The notes: generated by a model from the sequence alone, not told the origin. Shown: positions 1 through 10,209, numbered from the stretch's first letter. The stretch is DNA of 64,000 nt from Otatea glauca (GCA_036346275.1 CM070719.1:27422093-27486092), one strand, 5' to 3'. A program made the numbers and translations.

Positions 1-13
1 CCCACTCAGACAA

Positions 14-350
14 CCCTCGGTCGGTCAGGAACACTCCTTCCTCGCGCAAGTGTAGCCAGTTCACGCACTCACACGGGTCGGTGACTCGGCCGACCACAAG
101 GTTCCTCCTAGAGCGGTAACCCTCTCGACCCAAGCACTACAGCCTACACCCCAGCGGCTACGGTTGCTAAGTAGCGCTTTGCGGAAGAAGGAAGTGCCCT
201 TACGGAAGCGACCCTTGGTCGATTGGGAACACTCCTATCCCGAGCAAGTGTGCATGAATGCTTCGTAACCAAGTTCCTGTCCTCTTCACGCTTCCCTCGC
301 AAATGGTAGCACACCAACCCACGCTTGACCGACCCCTGCGGTTGCTAGAG
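14..350. repeat. imperfect direct duplication, period ~197 bp
   Basis: The block from about 17 and the block from about 214 share a ~35-bp core (GGTCGG..GGAACACTCC...GCAAGTGT, roughly 80% identical by eye) and a later GCGGTTGCTA-type segment. It lies just past the 3' end of the minus-strand antisense gene, so it is probably element 3' noncoding sequence. Confidence 0.4.
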
Positions 351-531
351 CTATGGTCGCCGAGTGCTCATCATAGTAGGAAAGTGCTAAAGACAGACTG
401 GAACTTGCCAAACTTTGGTTTATTGCATGCTAAAGTTTCTTACATCGCGAAAGGAAAAATATGCTAAGATTTTTTCTAACTTTCCTCCTACTCTTTGTGG
501 AGGATGCTCTGGGGTGGGATCCATTCAGCGA

Positions 532-3500
532 TCACTCGGGCGTACGATTTGACTTGGAGCTCGAACCGTCGACCTCCTCCTCAGTCCGATTCCTAGCAAT
601 CCCGCTGTTGACCATGGCGAGGTTGATACCATCGAAATGAGAGATGGTACAGACGAGCGCCGAGCAGGCTCCAAGCATGATGCCCTCGCTCACCGAGCTG
701 TTGACGTGCTCGGGCACGCGGGCTAACTCGGTGGCGAGTGAGCTCGGGCCCGGCAAGGTCCCAAGCACCTGGTCGCAGACGTCCCGGTCGGCCTCTCGGA
801 CGGTCGTCAGCTTAGCGACCAGCTCAGCCCGATCTCCCTCCGCCAGCTGCTGCGACGTCAAGGCCACGTCGCGCGCCGTGACCGCCATGTCATGTTCCTC
901 CACCGCCAACCTCCGCGCCACAACGGCGTCGCAAAAATTCTTCTATAGTTTTGCAGACCAAAACGGCGTCAAGCAAGCACACCTCACATACCGCGATTGT
1001 AAAGTTGACTACCAAGAGCTGGGTTACTTACCAGTCGCGGAGTCCGTTAAAGCGCGGAGCTCCTCCGGGCGCTCTGCGGCACCCTCACGGCTAGCTCCTT
1101 CGGCGGCGTCCGCTCAGCAGCTTCCTCGGCACCCTTCTGGGCCAAGTCGCGCTCGCCTTGGAGGCGAGATGCTTCCGACCGCGCGGTCTCCTCCACGACA
1201 ACGGCAGCATCTTTGGCGCTGTTGGATCCCGCTAGGAGGGACTCAAGCTCGGCTACCCTCGCCCTCGAGGATTGCTTTGCCCGGCGTACATCGTGCAAGA
1301 CCCCGCCGACCTGGCTCAGCTCCTGGCGGACCTTACCCGCCTCCTCCCGCTCTCGAGCCAACGCCCCTAGAGCTTCACGGAGCTCAAGGCGCAGACGATC
1401 GCGCTCCTCCTCGGTGGCTGCCCTTTGGTCGTCCGAGCATTTGGAGGAGCTCGATAGTCCCTGCGAGCGGGCCCTAAGGCCGCACTGAAATGCCCCATTA
1501 GGTTCAGTGCGAAACTCATCAAGGGCGATAAAGATGGGAGTTTGCTCGGCTTACCGCACAGATCGGGACAATTCCCCCGCTGATCGCATCCAAAACTTTG
1601 CTGGAGGAGTCAAGGGTGAGAGCCAACCCCTTGTGGATCAAGCCCATCTCAACCGCGACTTCCCGAGCACTCTCCTGAAAGGATTCCCACTCCCCGCCTG
1701 CCGCCAAGTCATCCTGTGCGGGAGATGGTCTCACGAGCGGTCGAGTGAACCCCCCTAGAGCGGCCCCGGCGACTCTTCTTGATAGGGGGTCGTCCGGCAC
1801 CTCCCCCCGCGGCCCGGGGACGGTCGCCCCCGACACCTGGGCCCCTCCCGCCGACGGGCTCCCGAGCGGTGGCGGCAGGATCCCCTCCGAGAGCAGAATC
1901 AAGACAGCCGCGGTAGCGGCCTCCCCGTGATGGCGGCGGAGTTTGCCACGACCCCTCGATCTCGGGCTAGGCCCGACTCGCAGAGGGTCGGACCTCCCCG
2001 CTCGAACTCGCCACCGGCGCCACGGCTAACGTCTCAGCGCGCACGGTGCCTCGGACTCGGACTCGGCCACCAACGACTCAGCGCCGCTCGCCAGTACTCG
2101 ACCGCGTCTCCTCCCGGGCCGACGCCGCTCACGGCATCCTCCCACGACCGCGCTCTCCTCTCCGCCTCACGGCTATGCGAACGGCGCGGCCCTCCAGTGG
2201 CTCCACCAGCGCACCACCGCCAAGCACGATCGCTCGTAAGACCTGCACACGCAGCCGCCAGCAACTCTGATCGCCCGCTACAATACGACTTCGGGATGAG
2301 GAGTACTTATACAGCCGAGCGGGCGCGGCAACCGCACCCTCTTCGCCAGCCCCCTCGGCGCGAGGCGAATCGCCTTCACTTCCCCAAAGATGCTCCGCTC
2401 GAGGCGTGATAACGCGGCGCGCGCGGCGTCCTCGTCGCATCGCGCCGACCGGGCCCGAGCCCGACCCACGATATGGGTCATCACCGCCACCGCTTATCGC
2501 CGAGGTCGACCCTGCATCGACCGAAGTCGGCGGGCGGTCGTATCGGAGACCTCCTCGCCGCGCGCTCCTTCTTCTTCCTCCTCCTCCTTTCCTCCTTCCG
2601 CTTCTTACACCCGGATTCACGCTGCGCGGAGTCCGCCCGGACCGCAGCCCTCAGCTCCTTCTCCCCCGGCAGCAACGCCCGGGAGACCATCCCGGCGAGC
2701 CCCTGGAAATCACGGAGATACTAGTCAGACCAAGTGCGAACAGCTGAAAAGAAAAGAAAGGAAGGGAAGAGATCTTCTCGACTTACCAGGTCCGGGGGAT
2801 TGCAGGAGGAGAATGGCTCGGGGTGGACACCCGCAGCCTCGGTAGCACTCCCGCCCAAGACGGAGGACACCCTGGCCTCGATCTTCGACACGGAGAGCTC
2901 CGACCTCACCGTCCTCATGGGGTCGAACGCCCCCTTGTACCGAAACATGGGGCGCTCCCTGTCCATGAGGGGTTGTACGCGCATCTTCATGAACGCGCGT
3001 ACAACAACATCGCCGGTCAGCCCTCGCTCCCTCTGGGCCTTGATCCGATCGATGATCTCGCACCTGTTCCTTCCTTCCGGCCGGCGCCCACGCCCACTGG
3101 GCCCCGCCGAAGACGGCCAAGATCGGGCGCTGCCTCCTGTGTTCGAACAAAGAACCACTCGAGTGCCACTTCGGCTTGATGACAGCGCTTCACGTCGATG
3201 TAGTCCGATGCGTGGCCGCCGCGCAGCTGGAAGGCCACACCACCCATAGGCACTGGGGCGTCCGTCGGTTTGTCCTTCCTCAGTCGAGCATGAAAGAGAT
3301 GCTTCCAAAGCGCCCAACGGGGATCAATCTCCAAGAAAGCCTCTCACAGGGTGACGAAGACTGCTATGTGGAGAACACCGTTGGGGTTGAGATGGTGTAC
3401 CTCCGCCTCGTAGTAGTGCAAAGCGACCCTCGGATAAATGGGTGCAATGGAGTTCAAAACCCTTTCAAGAATGAGGCAGGCACCACGATTTCATCATCCC

Positions 3501-3624
3501 TCGGCGAAGGGACGGCGGCCCCAGTCTGTACCCTCCACTTTGAAACCTTTTGCGGGGGGAGGAACCCCTTCTTCTCCAAGCCAAGCACACGGCTAGACTG
3601 AGCAGAGCACTCTAGCCACGACAT
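532..3624 (-). pseudogene. antisense retroelement gene, Transposase_28 ('putative gypsy type transposon') family, disrupted
   Basis: The minus-strand reading starts at ATG 3622-3624. The N-terminal part (3624-3450) has the family pattern ending in FLKGF, followed by PLHPFIRGSL, then HHLNPNGVLHIAVFVTL and EIDPRWALWKHLF near 3320-3390. These are the conserved features of the plant Transposase_28 family (PF04195), whose role in retroelements is unknown. The middle (about 2790-3100) continues with RERGLTGDVVVRAF and KIEARVSSVL. The tail (532-921) is a helical, coiled-coil-like segment ending in an acidic patch. Two introns fit the frame: 2703-2786 and 943-1031, both with GTAAGT donors. Damage: a TGA after FLKGF near 3455, a frameshift near 3420, a TGA at 3344-3346 where the family has Cys, and another frame change near 3120. 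It has no sense-strand overlap with pol. It is probably transcribed from the TATA box at 3780-3786. Confidence 0.65.
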
Positions 3625-3779
3625 CGCCGGAGTCGAGGACTGACTGAGAAGTAAGGGAGGAGGAAGGTGGGGATCTCTTTTTCTCCGGCTCCCTCGCTCT
3701 GGTTTTCTCTTGTCGCAGGCAAAGACGGGAAGGCGAGGAAAGCAAAGGCAAGTGACCAACACAAACGTCCCCGCGCTAG

Positions 3780-3786
3780 ATTTATA
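3780..3786 (-). promoter_or_regulatory. TATA box for the antisense Transposase_28 gene
   Basis: The minus strand reads CTCCTATAAATCTAG here. A start site about 30 bases further on would leave a leader of roughly 130 bases before ATG 3624. Position and sequence fit a plant core promoter; no expression evidence is available. Confidence 0.5.
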
Positions 3787-4141
3787 GGAGCCGAACAGAC
3801 ACCGAGCTGAGCGGGCGCCAGCCGAACAGACACCTCCTCGAGTGAAGCATCGCACGCCCTCGGCTGCCACGCCAGGCCCTTGGTAACTGCAATAATTTCC
3901 AATTCCTCTCTGTGCATTTAAGTCTGATAGGACTGTAGGAGGTGCAAAGACACCGTTTCGAGCAGCGCGCCCTATGGCCTCTTGGTCTCTGCCCGCTGCT
4001 TCGAGACGCGTGCGAGAGGCCCGTTGGGCCACTGTGGCCCCAAAGTGGCAAAAGAGCTCGATAGCTCGCACCCGGGGCCCAGTTGATAGCTGCGGGCTCC
4101 AAAGGCTTGAATACACCAAGTGGACTCAAGTCGCCCCAGCA

Positions 4142-5104
4142 GAAATTTGAGCAAGGGGCGAGGATGAGGCGATCCCCCAGTGGGCCCCGAGTTGGGTCGG
4201 CGGACGACCCAATCGCCTTAACTCGTGTCCGAGACCATACTTCACGCTCTCCCGCGGAACCCATCAAATGGGTGATAGCCAGCTGTGCTCTGGGTCGGCG
4301 GACGGCCCAGAGTGCGATACGGGATCGAGTAAAGAAATGTTTCTCATGGGTCGCCTCCAGTGGGCTGGACACCCTACGCTGGGATCGTCCACTTGGAAAG
4401 GTCCCCCTTGGGAGGGATCTCCAGGTCCCACTCTGATCACCCGTTCGTAGCTCCACGAGCACGGCGTTCAAACCGACGTAGGTAAACGCGCGTTCGCTCA
4501 CCCTCTCCAGGTCCCACACCTGTGGACGGGGCGTATACGTATGACAAATAGCGGCCTCCTCTCGCAGATGCCCTCACCAGATGAGGACTCGAGATGGACG
4601 CCCTCCGCCTAGCTACGGCATAAAACCAGCCTCACGCGAAATTTGAGCAAGGGCGAGGACAAGGCGAGCCCCAGTGGCCCCGAGTTGGGTCGTGGCGACG
4701 ACCCAATCGCTTTAACTCGTGTTCGAGACCATATTTCACCCTCCCGTGGAGCCCATCAAATGGGTGATAGTTACCAGGCTCGGGTGGCGGACGACCAGTC
4801 CGATCACGGGATCGAGTAAAGAAAGGTTTCTCATGGGTCGCCCGATGGGCGGACACCCTCTGTTGGGATCGTCGCTTGGAAAGGTCCCCTTGGGAGGATC
4901 TCGTGTCCCACTCGGATCACCGTTAGTAGCTCCACGAGCACTGCTCAAACCGACGCAGTAAACGCGTGTTCGCCACCCCTCCGTGTCCCAAACGTGAACG
5001 GGCGATACGTGGGATAGACAGCGGCCACTCCTCTCGCTGCTACCCCCTCCCGATGGGGACTCGAGATGGACGCCCTACGTCCAGCTACCATGTAAAACGA
5101 GCAC
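4142..5104. repeat. 496-bp tandem duplication in the retroelement 3' region
   Basis: Copy A is 4142-4637 and copy B 4638-about 5104. Both open with GAAATTTGAGCAAGG and share ordered blocks: CCCCGAGTTGGGTCG, CCCATCAAATGGGTGATAG, GGGATCGAGTAAAGAAA, TTTCTCATGGGTCGCC, AGCTCCACGAGCAC and GGACTCGAGATGGACGCCCT. Copy B is shortened by many one- to few-base deletions. Short ORFs inside are repeat shadows, not genes. Confidence 0.85.
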
Positions 5105-5545
5105 ACGTGCATCTACGACATTAAACAAGCACTCGGACACCGGAATCTCTCGGGAGACATCCAGCCGTCCGCGCTGACCTAGGCTACGTCCAGCTACGAC
5201 GTTAAACGAGCATATGTCTAGCTACGACGTAAAACGAGCACACGTCCAGCTACGACGTAAAACCAGCACTAAGACACCGGAATCTCTCGGGAGACATCCG
5301 GCCGTCCGCGCCGACCTAGGCCACGTCCAGCTACGACGTTAAACGAGCATACGTCCAGCTATGACGTAAAACGAGTGTACATCCAGCTACGAAGTTAAAC
5401 GAGCATACGTCCAGCTACGACATAAAATGAGCACACGTCCAGCTGCGACGTAAAACCAGCGCTTGAACACCGTAATCTCTCGGGAGACATCTGGCCATCC
5501 GCGCCGACCTAGGCCCCGTCCAGCTACGACATAAAACAAGCGCCA
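5081..5545. repeat. composite satellite: 28-bp units in clusters separated by a 53-bp spacer module
   Basis: The core CCAGCTACGACGT(T)AAAACGAGC begins near 5081, 5109, 5190, 5217, 5246, 5327, 5355, 5383, 5411, 5439 and 5520, so steps are 27-29 bp inside clusters. Clusters are separated by a second conserved module (GACACCGGAATCTCTCGGGA...GCGCCGACCTAGG) near 5135, 5272, 5465 and, diverged, 5548. The array sits between the two antisense genes of the element. Tandem repeats in this position are typical of Tat-lineage elements. Confidence 0.85.
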
Positions 5546-5765
5546 GGACACCAGAACCGCCTGAGAGGTATCTTGGCGTCCGCGCAAGGCATCTGAGTGC
5601 CCATGCTCAAAAGAAACGGCCACGCACCGGCCGTCAGCCCATGAGGACGAGGCTAGCAGGGAAAGATGCCAAGGCGAATTCGTCACACAAACAGACCAAA
5701 AGGAGATTTTATTCTAAAAATCGCTAGGTTCGAACATTACATAATACTATGAAAGAACCTAACGA

Positions 5766-6002
5766 CTACGCCTGGCGCCGCGCGCGGCCCATTTCTTCGA
5801 TGAGGGCGCTCCTCACCCTGAACAGCCGAGGAACGACCTCAAGCAGCGCGTCGACGACGGCTGTGTCACGGGCCACGGCATCCTCCTCCACGATCTCGGC
5901 CAACGCCTGGTCACGCTGTGCCCAATACACGGCCAGGGGATCCTCCTCCTCCGCCTTATGGTCGTCACCAAAACAAAAGATTAGCGGATCCGACGAAGCC
6001 AT
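5766..6002 (-). CDS. small antisense ORF of the Tat-type element, function unknown
   Basis: This is an intact 78-residue minus-strand ORF starting MASSDPLIF and ending in a basic tail (GRARRQA). It is strongly acidic in the first half (DDHKAEEEDP) and helical in the second (DALLEVVPRLFRVRSALIEE). I recognise no domain. A TATA box lies about 60 bases upstream (6061-6069), and the gene lies between the 28-bp satellite and the 3' LTR on the strand opposite to the element. That position matches the second antisense ORF reported in some Tat elements. It could instead be a first exon of a longer antisense transcript. The intact frame with clean start and stop makes a chance ORF less likely, but does not exclude it. 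Confidence 0.5.
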   Translation of the reverse strand: MASSDPLIFCFGDDHKAEEEDPLAVYWAQRDQALAEIVEEDAVARDTAVVDALLEVVPRLFRVRSALIEEMGRARRQA

Positions 6003-6060
6003 CAGAGGCTGCGGAGGAGGATTCTAGACTGGAGACAACCGTTCAAGTGAGCGGTGATAT

Positions 6061-6069
6061 CCTTATATA
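6061..6069 (-). promoter_or_regulatory. TATA box for the 78-aa antisense ORF
   Basis: The minus strand reads GGGTATATAAGGATATC, a strong TATA match. Expected initiation near 6035 leaves a leader of ~35 bases before ATG 6002. Confidence 0.5.
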
Positions 6070-6126
6070 CCCAAATGAAGGAAGGTCAAACGGTTCCGAG
6101 TAAATGCGAGCGCGGAAGATGAAGCA

Positions 6127-6170
6127 GCCTTCGCCGAATTCCGAAGCGGCCTTCGCCGAATTCCGAAGCG
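6127..6170. repeat. two tandem 22-bp units
   Basis: GCCTTCGCCGAATTCCGAAGCG occurs at 6127-6148 and again from 6149. The unit is nearly self-complementary around GAATTC. It lies upstream of the antisense TATA box at 6061-6069. Confidence 0.8.
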
Positions 6171-6394
6171 GTCGAGAAGACGTACGACCAAAGCACGCCA
6201 AACCATGCGCAACGCGCGCAGCAAAGTAATTAAAGGCTTCCGTGGGCGTAGACGCCCCGACCAATTCTCGACAACACGGATGCGCTCGAGCGCACCAGGC
6301 GGAAACCAACCAACCAGGTCGGTCGGATCAGCCGACCAAGTCCGGTCACCGCACTCGACCATGTTTCGACCGACCGAGTTAAACCCCTAACGAA

Positions 6395-7298
6395 CCGGCG
6401 AACTTCGCCGGAGGTTCGGGGCTCTTGACGAATACTCATACCATGGGTACCCAACACCTGGAGGACAAACGGGCTGCCTCACCGGCTCGACGAAGGGCCC
6501 GCTGGTCGCGAACGGACGCCGACCCGACCTAACGAGCCGCCCAAGCTCGTCCTCGATCCAACAAGGCGTCCGACCGCCACGTGCTCTGACGCCGCGAAGC
6601 TTCACCAAGCTAAGGCATTCTCCGCCAAGGGACAGGTGTCGGGCCTCCGCCGGCCACTAGCCACGTGCCCTTCGAACACAACGGCTCAAAGTGACTGTAC
6701 AGGGGTAGGTGGCTCCTTCCCGAGGTAGCGAGGAGGTTGCCGAAGTCAAGCTCCGGTCTCAATCGCTCGACACGCCTGCGGTGAGGGTGCGCTCCCTCCC
6801 GAGGCAACGTCAGCGCCTGACAGACTTGCAGAGGGCAGGTGCGTTGTTTTCCAATGGAACGGCCAACTGCTCTGCTCTAAGAGACCACCAACCCAGCGAG
6901 GATGAAGCGGAGGCTGACCAGTTGCCGAGACTGAGGGCCAGAGCTCCCAGCACTGCCTAGATCATCTCATCTTCTCCTCTCCCAACTTTCCATGTAACCT
7001 GCCCCCCTCCGGCTATATAAGGGGAGGCAGGACCCTCTGGGAGAGGGGGCGCCCTTATCTGGATCTTTACGAATAGGCAGTTCTAACTCACACGTTCTTG
7101 AGCTCTCAAACCCCCGCTTGTAAAAACCGTGCAGCCATCTGCACCTAAAGCAATACATCACCACCACACGAACTGGAGTAGGGACATTCAGCACGAACCA
7201 GTATACATCTTGGACTCCCGAGTCTAACCATTCAAGGAGAGGGAACGCGCGACCCCTTAGACTTACAAATTCACTCGCCGGTGCCCGAAACGCCGACA
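6395..7298 (+). repeat. 3' LTR of the Tat-type element
   Basis: A TATA box (7013-7022), a GC-rich U3 and an end GCCCGAAACGCCGACA at 7298 mark this as a plus-oriented gypsy LTR. The start is approximate: the GGCGAACTTCGCCGG stem near 6400 resembles a typical LTR 5' end, but no clean TG or target duplication could be assigned because the other end of the element is outside the window. Confidence 0.5.
7013..7022 (+). promoter_or_regulatory. LTR TATA box (CTATATAAGG)
   Basis: A strong TATA motif in the LTR, in the element's orientation. In gypsy LTRs this marks the U3/R boundary about 30 bases downstream. Confidence 0.55.
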
Positions 7299-7551
7299 GG
7301 AACTTACTGACTTTTCGAAAGCTCAAGCTAGCTTAAAGCATCCCAAATAGGATATAAACCTTTCAGGTTTAATATATGAAGTATTTGGTGCATGCTTTGT
7401 TTAGAACTAAGTATGATGATTGATAAAATAATTCTGAGACAACAAGAAACCAGAAATGCAGGTTTGGAGTGCAGGATTTGAGGCAAAGTAACTCTGCATG
7501 TGCCTACTTATCAGGTTGTAATGGTTAGTGCTAACAATTAAAAGTAAACAT

Positions 7552-7779
7552 TGTTAAGAAACCCTAATAGCCCATGTGAAGGCCCATGTGGTCCCTTAGC
7601 CAAAACCCTGGATGAGCGCTATAAAAGGAGGAGGGGTCCCCCCTAATGTACATGCATTCATTAGCAATAAAAGAATTCCCGCTGTTGCTCTCCCTAAACA
7701 CGTGTCTCTCTCTCTTTCTGTTCTCCACTTTAGATCTGTTCGGGAACCCCGGACTATTCGATAGCGAGGTTCCTTAACA
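7552..7779 (+). repeat. 5' LTR of the Copia element
   Basis: 228 bp, TG...CA. It contains a TATA box (TATAAAA, 7620-7626), an AATAAA signal (7666-7671) and a CT-rich tract. By eye it matches the 3' LTR at every base. Confidence 0.95.
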
Positions 7780-7800
7780 CGTTATCAGCACGAAGCTCTA
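7779..7800 (+). promoter_or_regulatory. candidate primer-binding site
   Basis: Directly after the 5' LTR the sequence is ACGTTATCAGCACGAAGCTC. This is not the usual TGGTATCAGAGC match to the 3' end of initiator tRNA-Met. Similar TTATCAGCACGA sequences follow LTRs of related plant Copia elements, so an internal tRNA region may be the primer. The primer identity is inference. Confidence 0.4.
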
Positions 7801-9258
7801 CCGGAGATCAGTTTTGAAAAGGTGAGAAGAGGTGAGAATCAGCAATTGAATCTAAACGCTTGTCGTTTTCTTCGCATGCATCTATCCTACGATCTTGTAA
7901 TCGTTTTTCGTCACATGGCACGAAGTCATTCGCGATCGCTCGGCTACAATACATATTTTTACCGCTCATCACGAAAAAGAAAAGAAAGAAATCGACGTCG
8001 CCTCGGTCTTGGCGCACACGCGTCGCGCCGCAACGCCGTCGTAGCCTCGGTCCGCCGAAGCGCGCCGCCTGCCGCCGCCTCGCCGACCACCGGCCGCGAC
8101 ACGTGGATCGGCTCGTCATGCGGTGCCCCACCGCCCGCTGCCACCGCCACCACGGCTGGCCGCGCTACGGCCTCGCTGTCGTCGCGCTTGAAGCGCCATC
8201 GCCGCGCCCGCCACGCCGTCTGAAAGAAGAAGCGGCGGCGCGCTCGGCACCGCCCATTGCCGCGCGCCATTGTTGCCTCGGTTGCGCTTCGAAGCACTGG
8301 GCGCCGCCGGCCTGCCGCGTGTCGCCGCGGCGGCTCGCGGCCCCCGCGGCGTCGCCACCCGGCTACCGCCGCTCCTTCCCAAAGACGCTGCGCCTCGAAG
8401 CGGAAGCCGCTGCCGTCGCGCCGTCTCGCAGACGGCCGTGCGGCCGGCCTCGGCCTCCATGCTTCGCCGCACGGCGCACTGGCACCTCCTCGGCCGGCAC
8501 GCCCGTCTGCCGCCGCCGCCGCGTCTCGCTCGGCAGCTGCCCCGCCAAGCTCCTCGGCCTCGCCGGACGCCCGCGCTTCCACGCCGCCGCCGCTGAAGCC
8601 CACCCGCGCTCGAAGCGCCGTGGTCGGCCGCCGCAGATCAATGCCCGGATGGCGCGGCCGCGCTGCTCAACGTCTTCGCGGAAGAAGCCGGCGGCGGCTC
8701 GTGTGCGTCGAAGCCTCCGCGCCTCTCCTCGCCGAGCCGCCTCTGTGCCTCTCCTCGCCGGCACCGCCCACGCCCGAGCCGAGCGCCGCTGGCACGAAGT
8801 CCCCCTGTGTTGCGCGCCGTCTCTCCCCTTCCTTTTCTCGGTGTGGCGCAGGCAAGAGCACTGGCGGCTAGGGTTTGGAAACCCTAGCCGCCAGTTTTTA
8901 TGGCCCACAAGCGTGGAGCACGGCCCAAGAGCCGCTTGGCCCGGAGAGAAAAAAAAGGGGGGAAACGGCCTTGTGGTCGGCCTGGCAGCCGAAAGGAAAA
9001 GAAGAAAGAAGAAAAAAAATGCAGAAAATTGCAGAAAAATTTAAAAAATTGCCGGAAAATCAAGAAGATTTATTTGGCTCTGTTTTTAATTTTTCTTGCT
9101 CTATTTTTCTGTTTTATGAATTTTATTTATGAATTTTGAATTCTTTGCTTTATTTTATATATTGCAATGCATATGAATTTATTTTTCTGCACTTTATGCT
9201 TTTTGCAACCATTTTCTACCAGATTACACGCAGTAATCTAAATCAGAATTTTGAAAAC
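7800..9258 (+). other. GC-rich leader between primer-binding site and gag
   Basis: About 1.46 kb. From ~7990 to ~8860 it is extremely rich in CG, GCC and CGCC steps and contrasts sharply with the AT-rich gag that follows. Stops are rare in all frames because of composition, so long overlapping readings occur on both strands (for example 7860-9044 plus and 7959-8603 minus). None shows a domain I recognise, and I do not call a gene. It ends with the palindrome at 8861-8894 and an A-rich tract near 8950-9060. Confidence 0.6.
8861..8894. repeat. perfect 34-bp palindrome (16-bp arms, 2-base loop)
   Basis: CTGGCGGCTAGGGTTT, then GG, then the exact reverse complement of the arm. It would form a stable RNA hairpin in the element's leader, or a DNA cruciform, just before the composition switches from GC-rich to AT-rich. 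Confidence 0.95.
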
Positions 9259-10209
9259 ATGCAGATGTCTAGCATTGTGAATCGTGAGTTTGAAGAACTG
9301 GCCCCGCATGGTCAGAACTATCTCACTTGGGCATCGGACGTGAAGATCGTTCTTGGGGGCAAGAAGCTCCGCTCCGCGATTGGTCTAGGGTCCTCGCAGG
9401 ACGCAAAACCTACCGCTGAGCAAAACGATCAAGCTCTGCATTTTCTCAGGCACCATCTCTCAGCCACTCTAAAGAATGAATATATGGCTGAGGAGAGTGC
9501 ACTTGAGCTTTGACCGCACTTGAGCGGTTGAAAAGCTCAAGTACACCATCTTGCCCCAAGCACGCAAGATTGGGTGCGCCTGAGGTTTGCAGACTTCAGA
9601 ACAGTGGTCGAGTACAATTCTGCCTTGCACAGAATTTGTACCAATCTTTCTCTATGTGGCAAGAAGATCACTGATGAAGAGAAGATTGAAAAAACTCTCT
9701 CTACCTTCCACCCTAATGCTATCCAGAGTGCACGCAGCTATCGTCAGGACGCATACAAGGAGTATAGCGAACTGATTGATGTAATGCAAGTTGCGGAATC
9801 GCAAGACGATGTTCTACGCAAGAACTATGTCTCGCAGCCACCTGGAAGAGGCACTGGCACAGAAGTCAATGCCAATAGCTACAAGGTGAGAAAGCCCACT
9901 CATAGAAAGAAGGGCAAACAGGGTGGAAAAGAGAGGCCCCAGGCCAAAGGAAAGTCCAAAGCCCCTGTGAAGAGGGATGACAAAGAAAAGACGCACGCCA
10001 AGCCGTATGGACAGCAGAACCAGACGTGCTTCAAGTGTGGCACTTGGGGACATTGGTCGAAGATATGTCGAGAATCCAAGGAAGCGATCAACGCATATCA
10101 GGCTAAGAAGAAGGCAAAGGAAAACGCCTCACAGAGGCGCACCGCCAACATCGGTGAAGATGATGTCATGGATGTAGACACCCCACTTGCCTCATCCTCA
10201 CGAGAATAG
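9259..10209 (+). pseudogene. Copia gag, interrupted
   Basis: The reading starts at ATG 9259 and opens with a typical Ale-type gag N-terminus (LAPHGQNYLTWASDVKI). It meets a TGA at 9511-9513, changes frame in the 9510-9570 stretch, and continues as WVRLRFADFRTVVEYNSALH to a stop at 10207-10209. Near 10029 it has an intact CCHC zinc knuckle (CFKCGTWGHWSKIC), preceded by a Lys-rich linker. The product would form the particle shell and bind element RNA. Apart from the break at ~9511-9570, the two halves look full length for the family. Confidence 0.85.

Larger units (their letters stand above)
1..7298 (+). mobile_element. 3' half of a Tat-type Ty3/gypsy LTR retrotransposon
   Basis: No sense-strand pol is visible, but the arrangement fits the 3' region of a plant Tat-lineage element read on the plus strand: antisense genes (minus strand, 532-3624 and 5766-6002), tandem repeats, then an LTR that ends in ...CGCCGACA at 7298. 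Tat elements (Grande, Retand and relatives) are known to carry antisense extra ORFs and tandem repeats between pol and the 3' LTR. The 5' part (5' LTR, gag, pol) lies outside the window or is lost. No clear polypurine tract was found before the LTR. The lineage call is an inference from architecture, not from a reverse transcriptase. Confidence 0.55.

Noticed and set aside
644..1477. 277-aa plus-strand ORF
   Set aside because: It is the opposite strand of the GC-rich antisense gene; low-complexity Ser/Arg/Pro composition and no domain.
1927..2845. several overlapping plus-strand ORFs of 83-160 aa
   Set aside because: Shadows of the minus-strand gene in GC-rich DNA, with Arg/Pro/Ser-biased composition.
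5081..5545. regular short repeats with spacers, CRISPR-like at first glance
   Set aside because: Plant nuclear context, repeats mostly contiguous, and the spacer module is itself repeated rather than unique.
7860..9044. 394-aa plus ORF and overlapping ORFs on both strands
   Set aside because: Open only because GC-rich sequence has few stops; no recognisable domain, and it ends in an A-rich Lys run.
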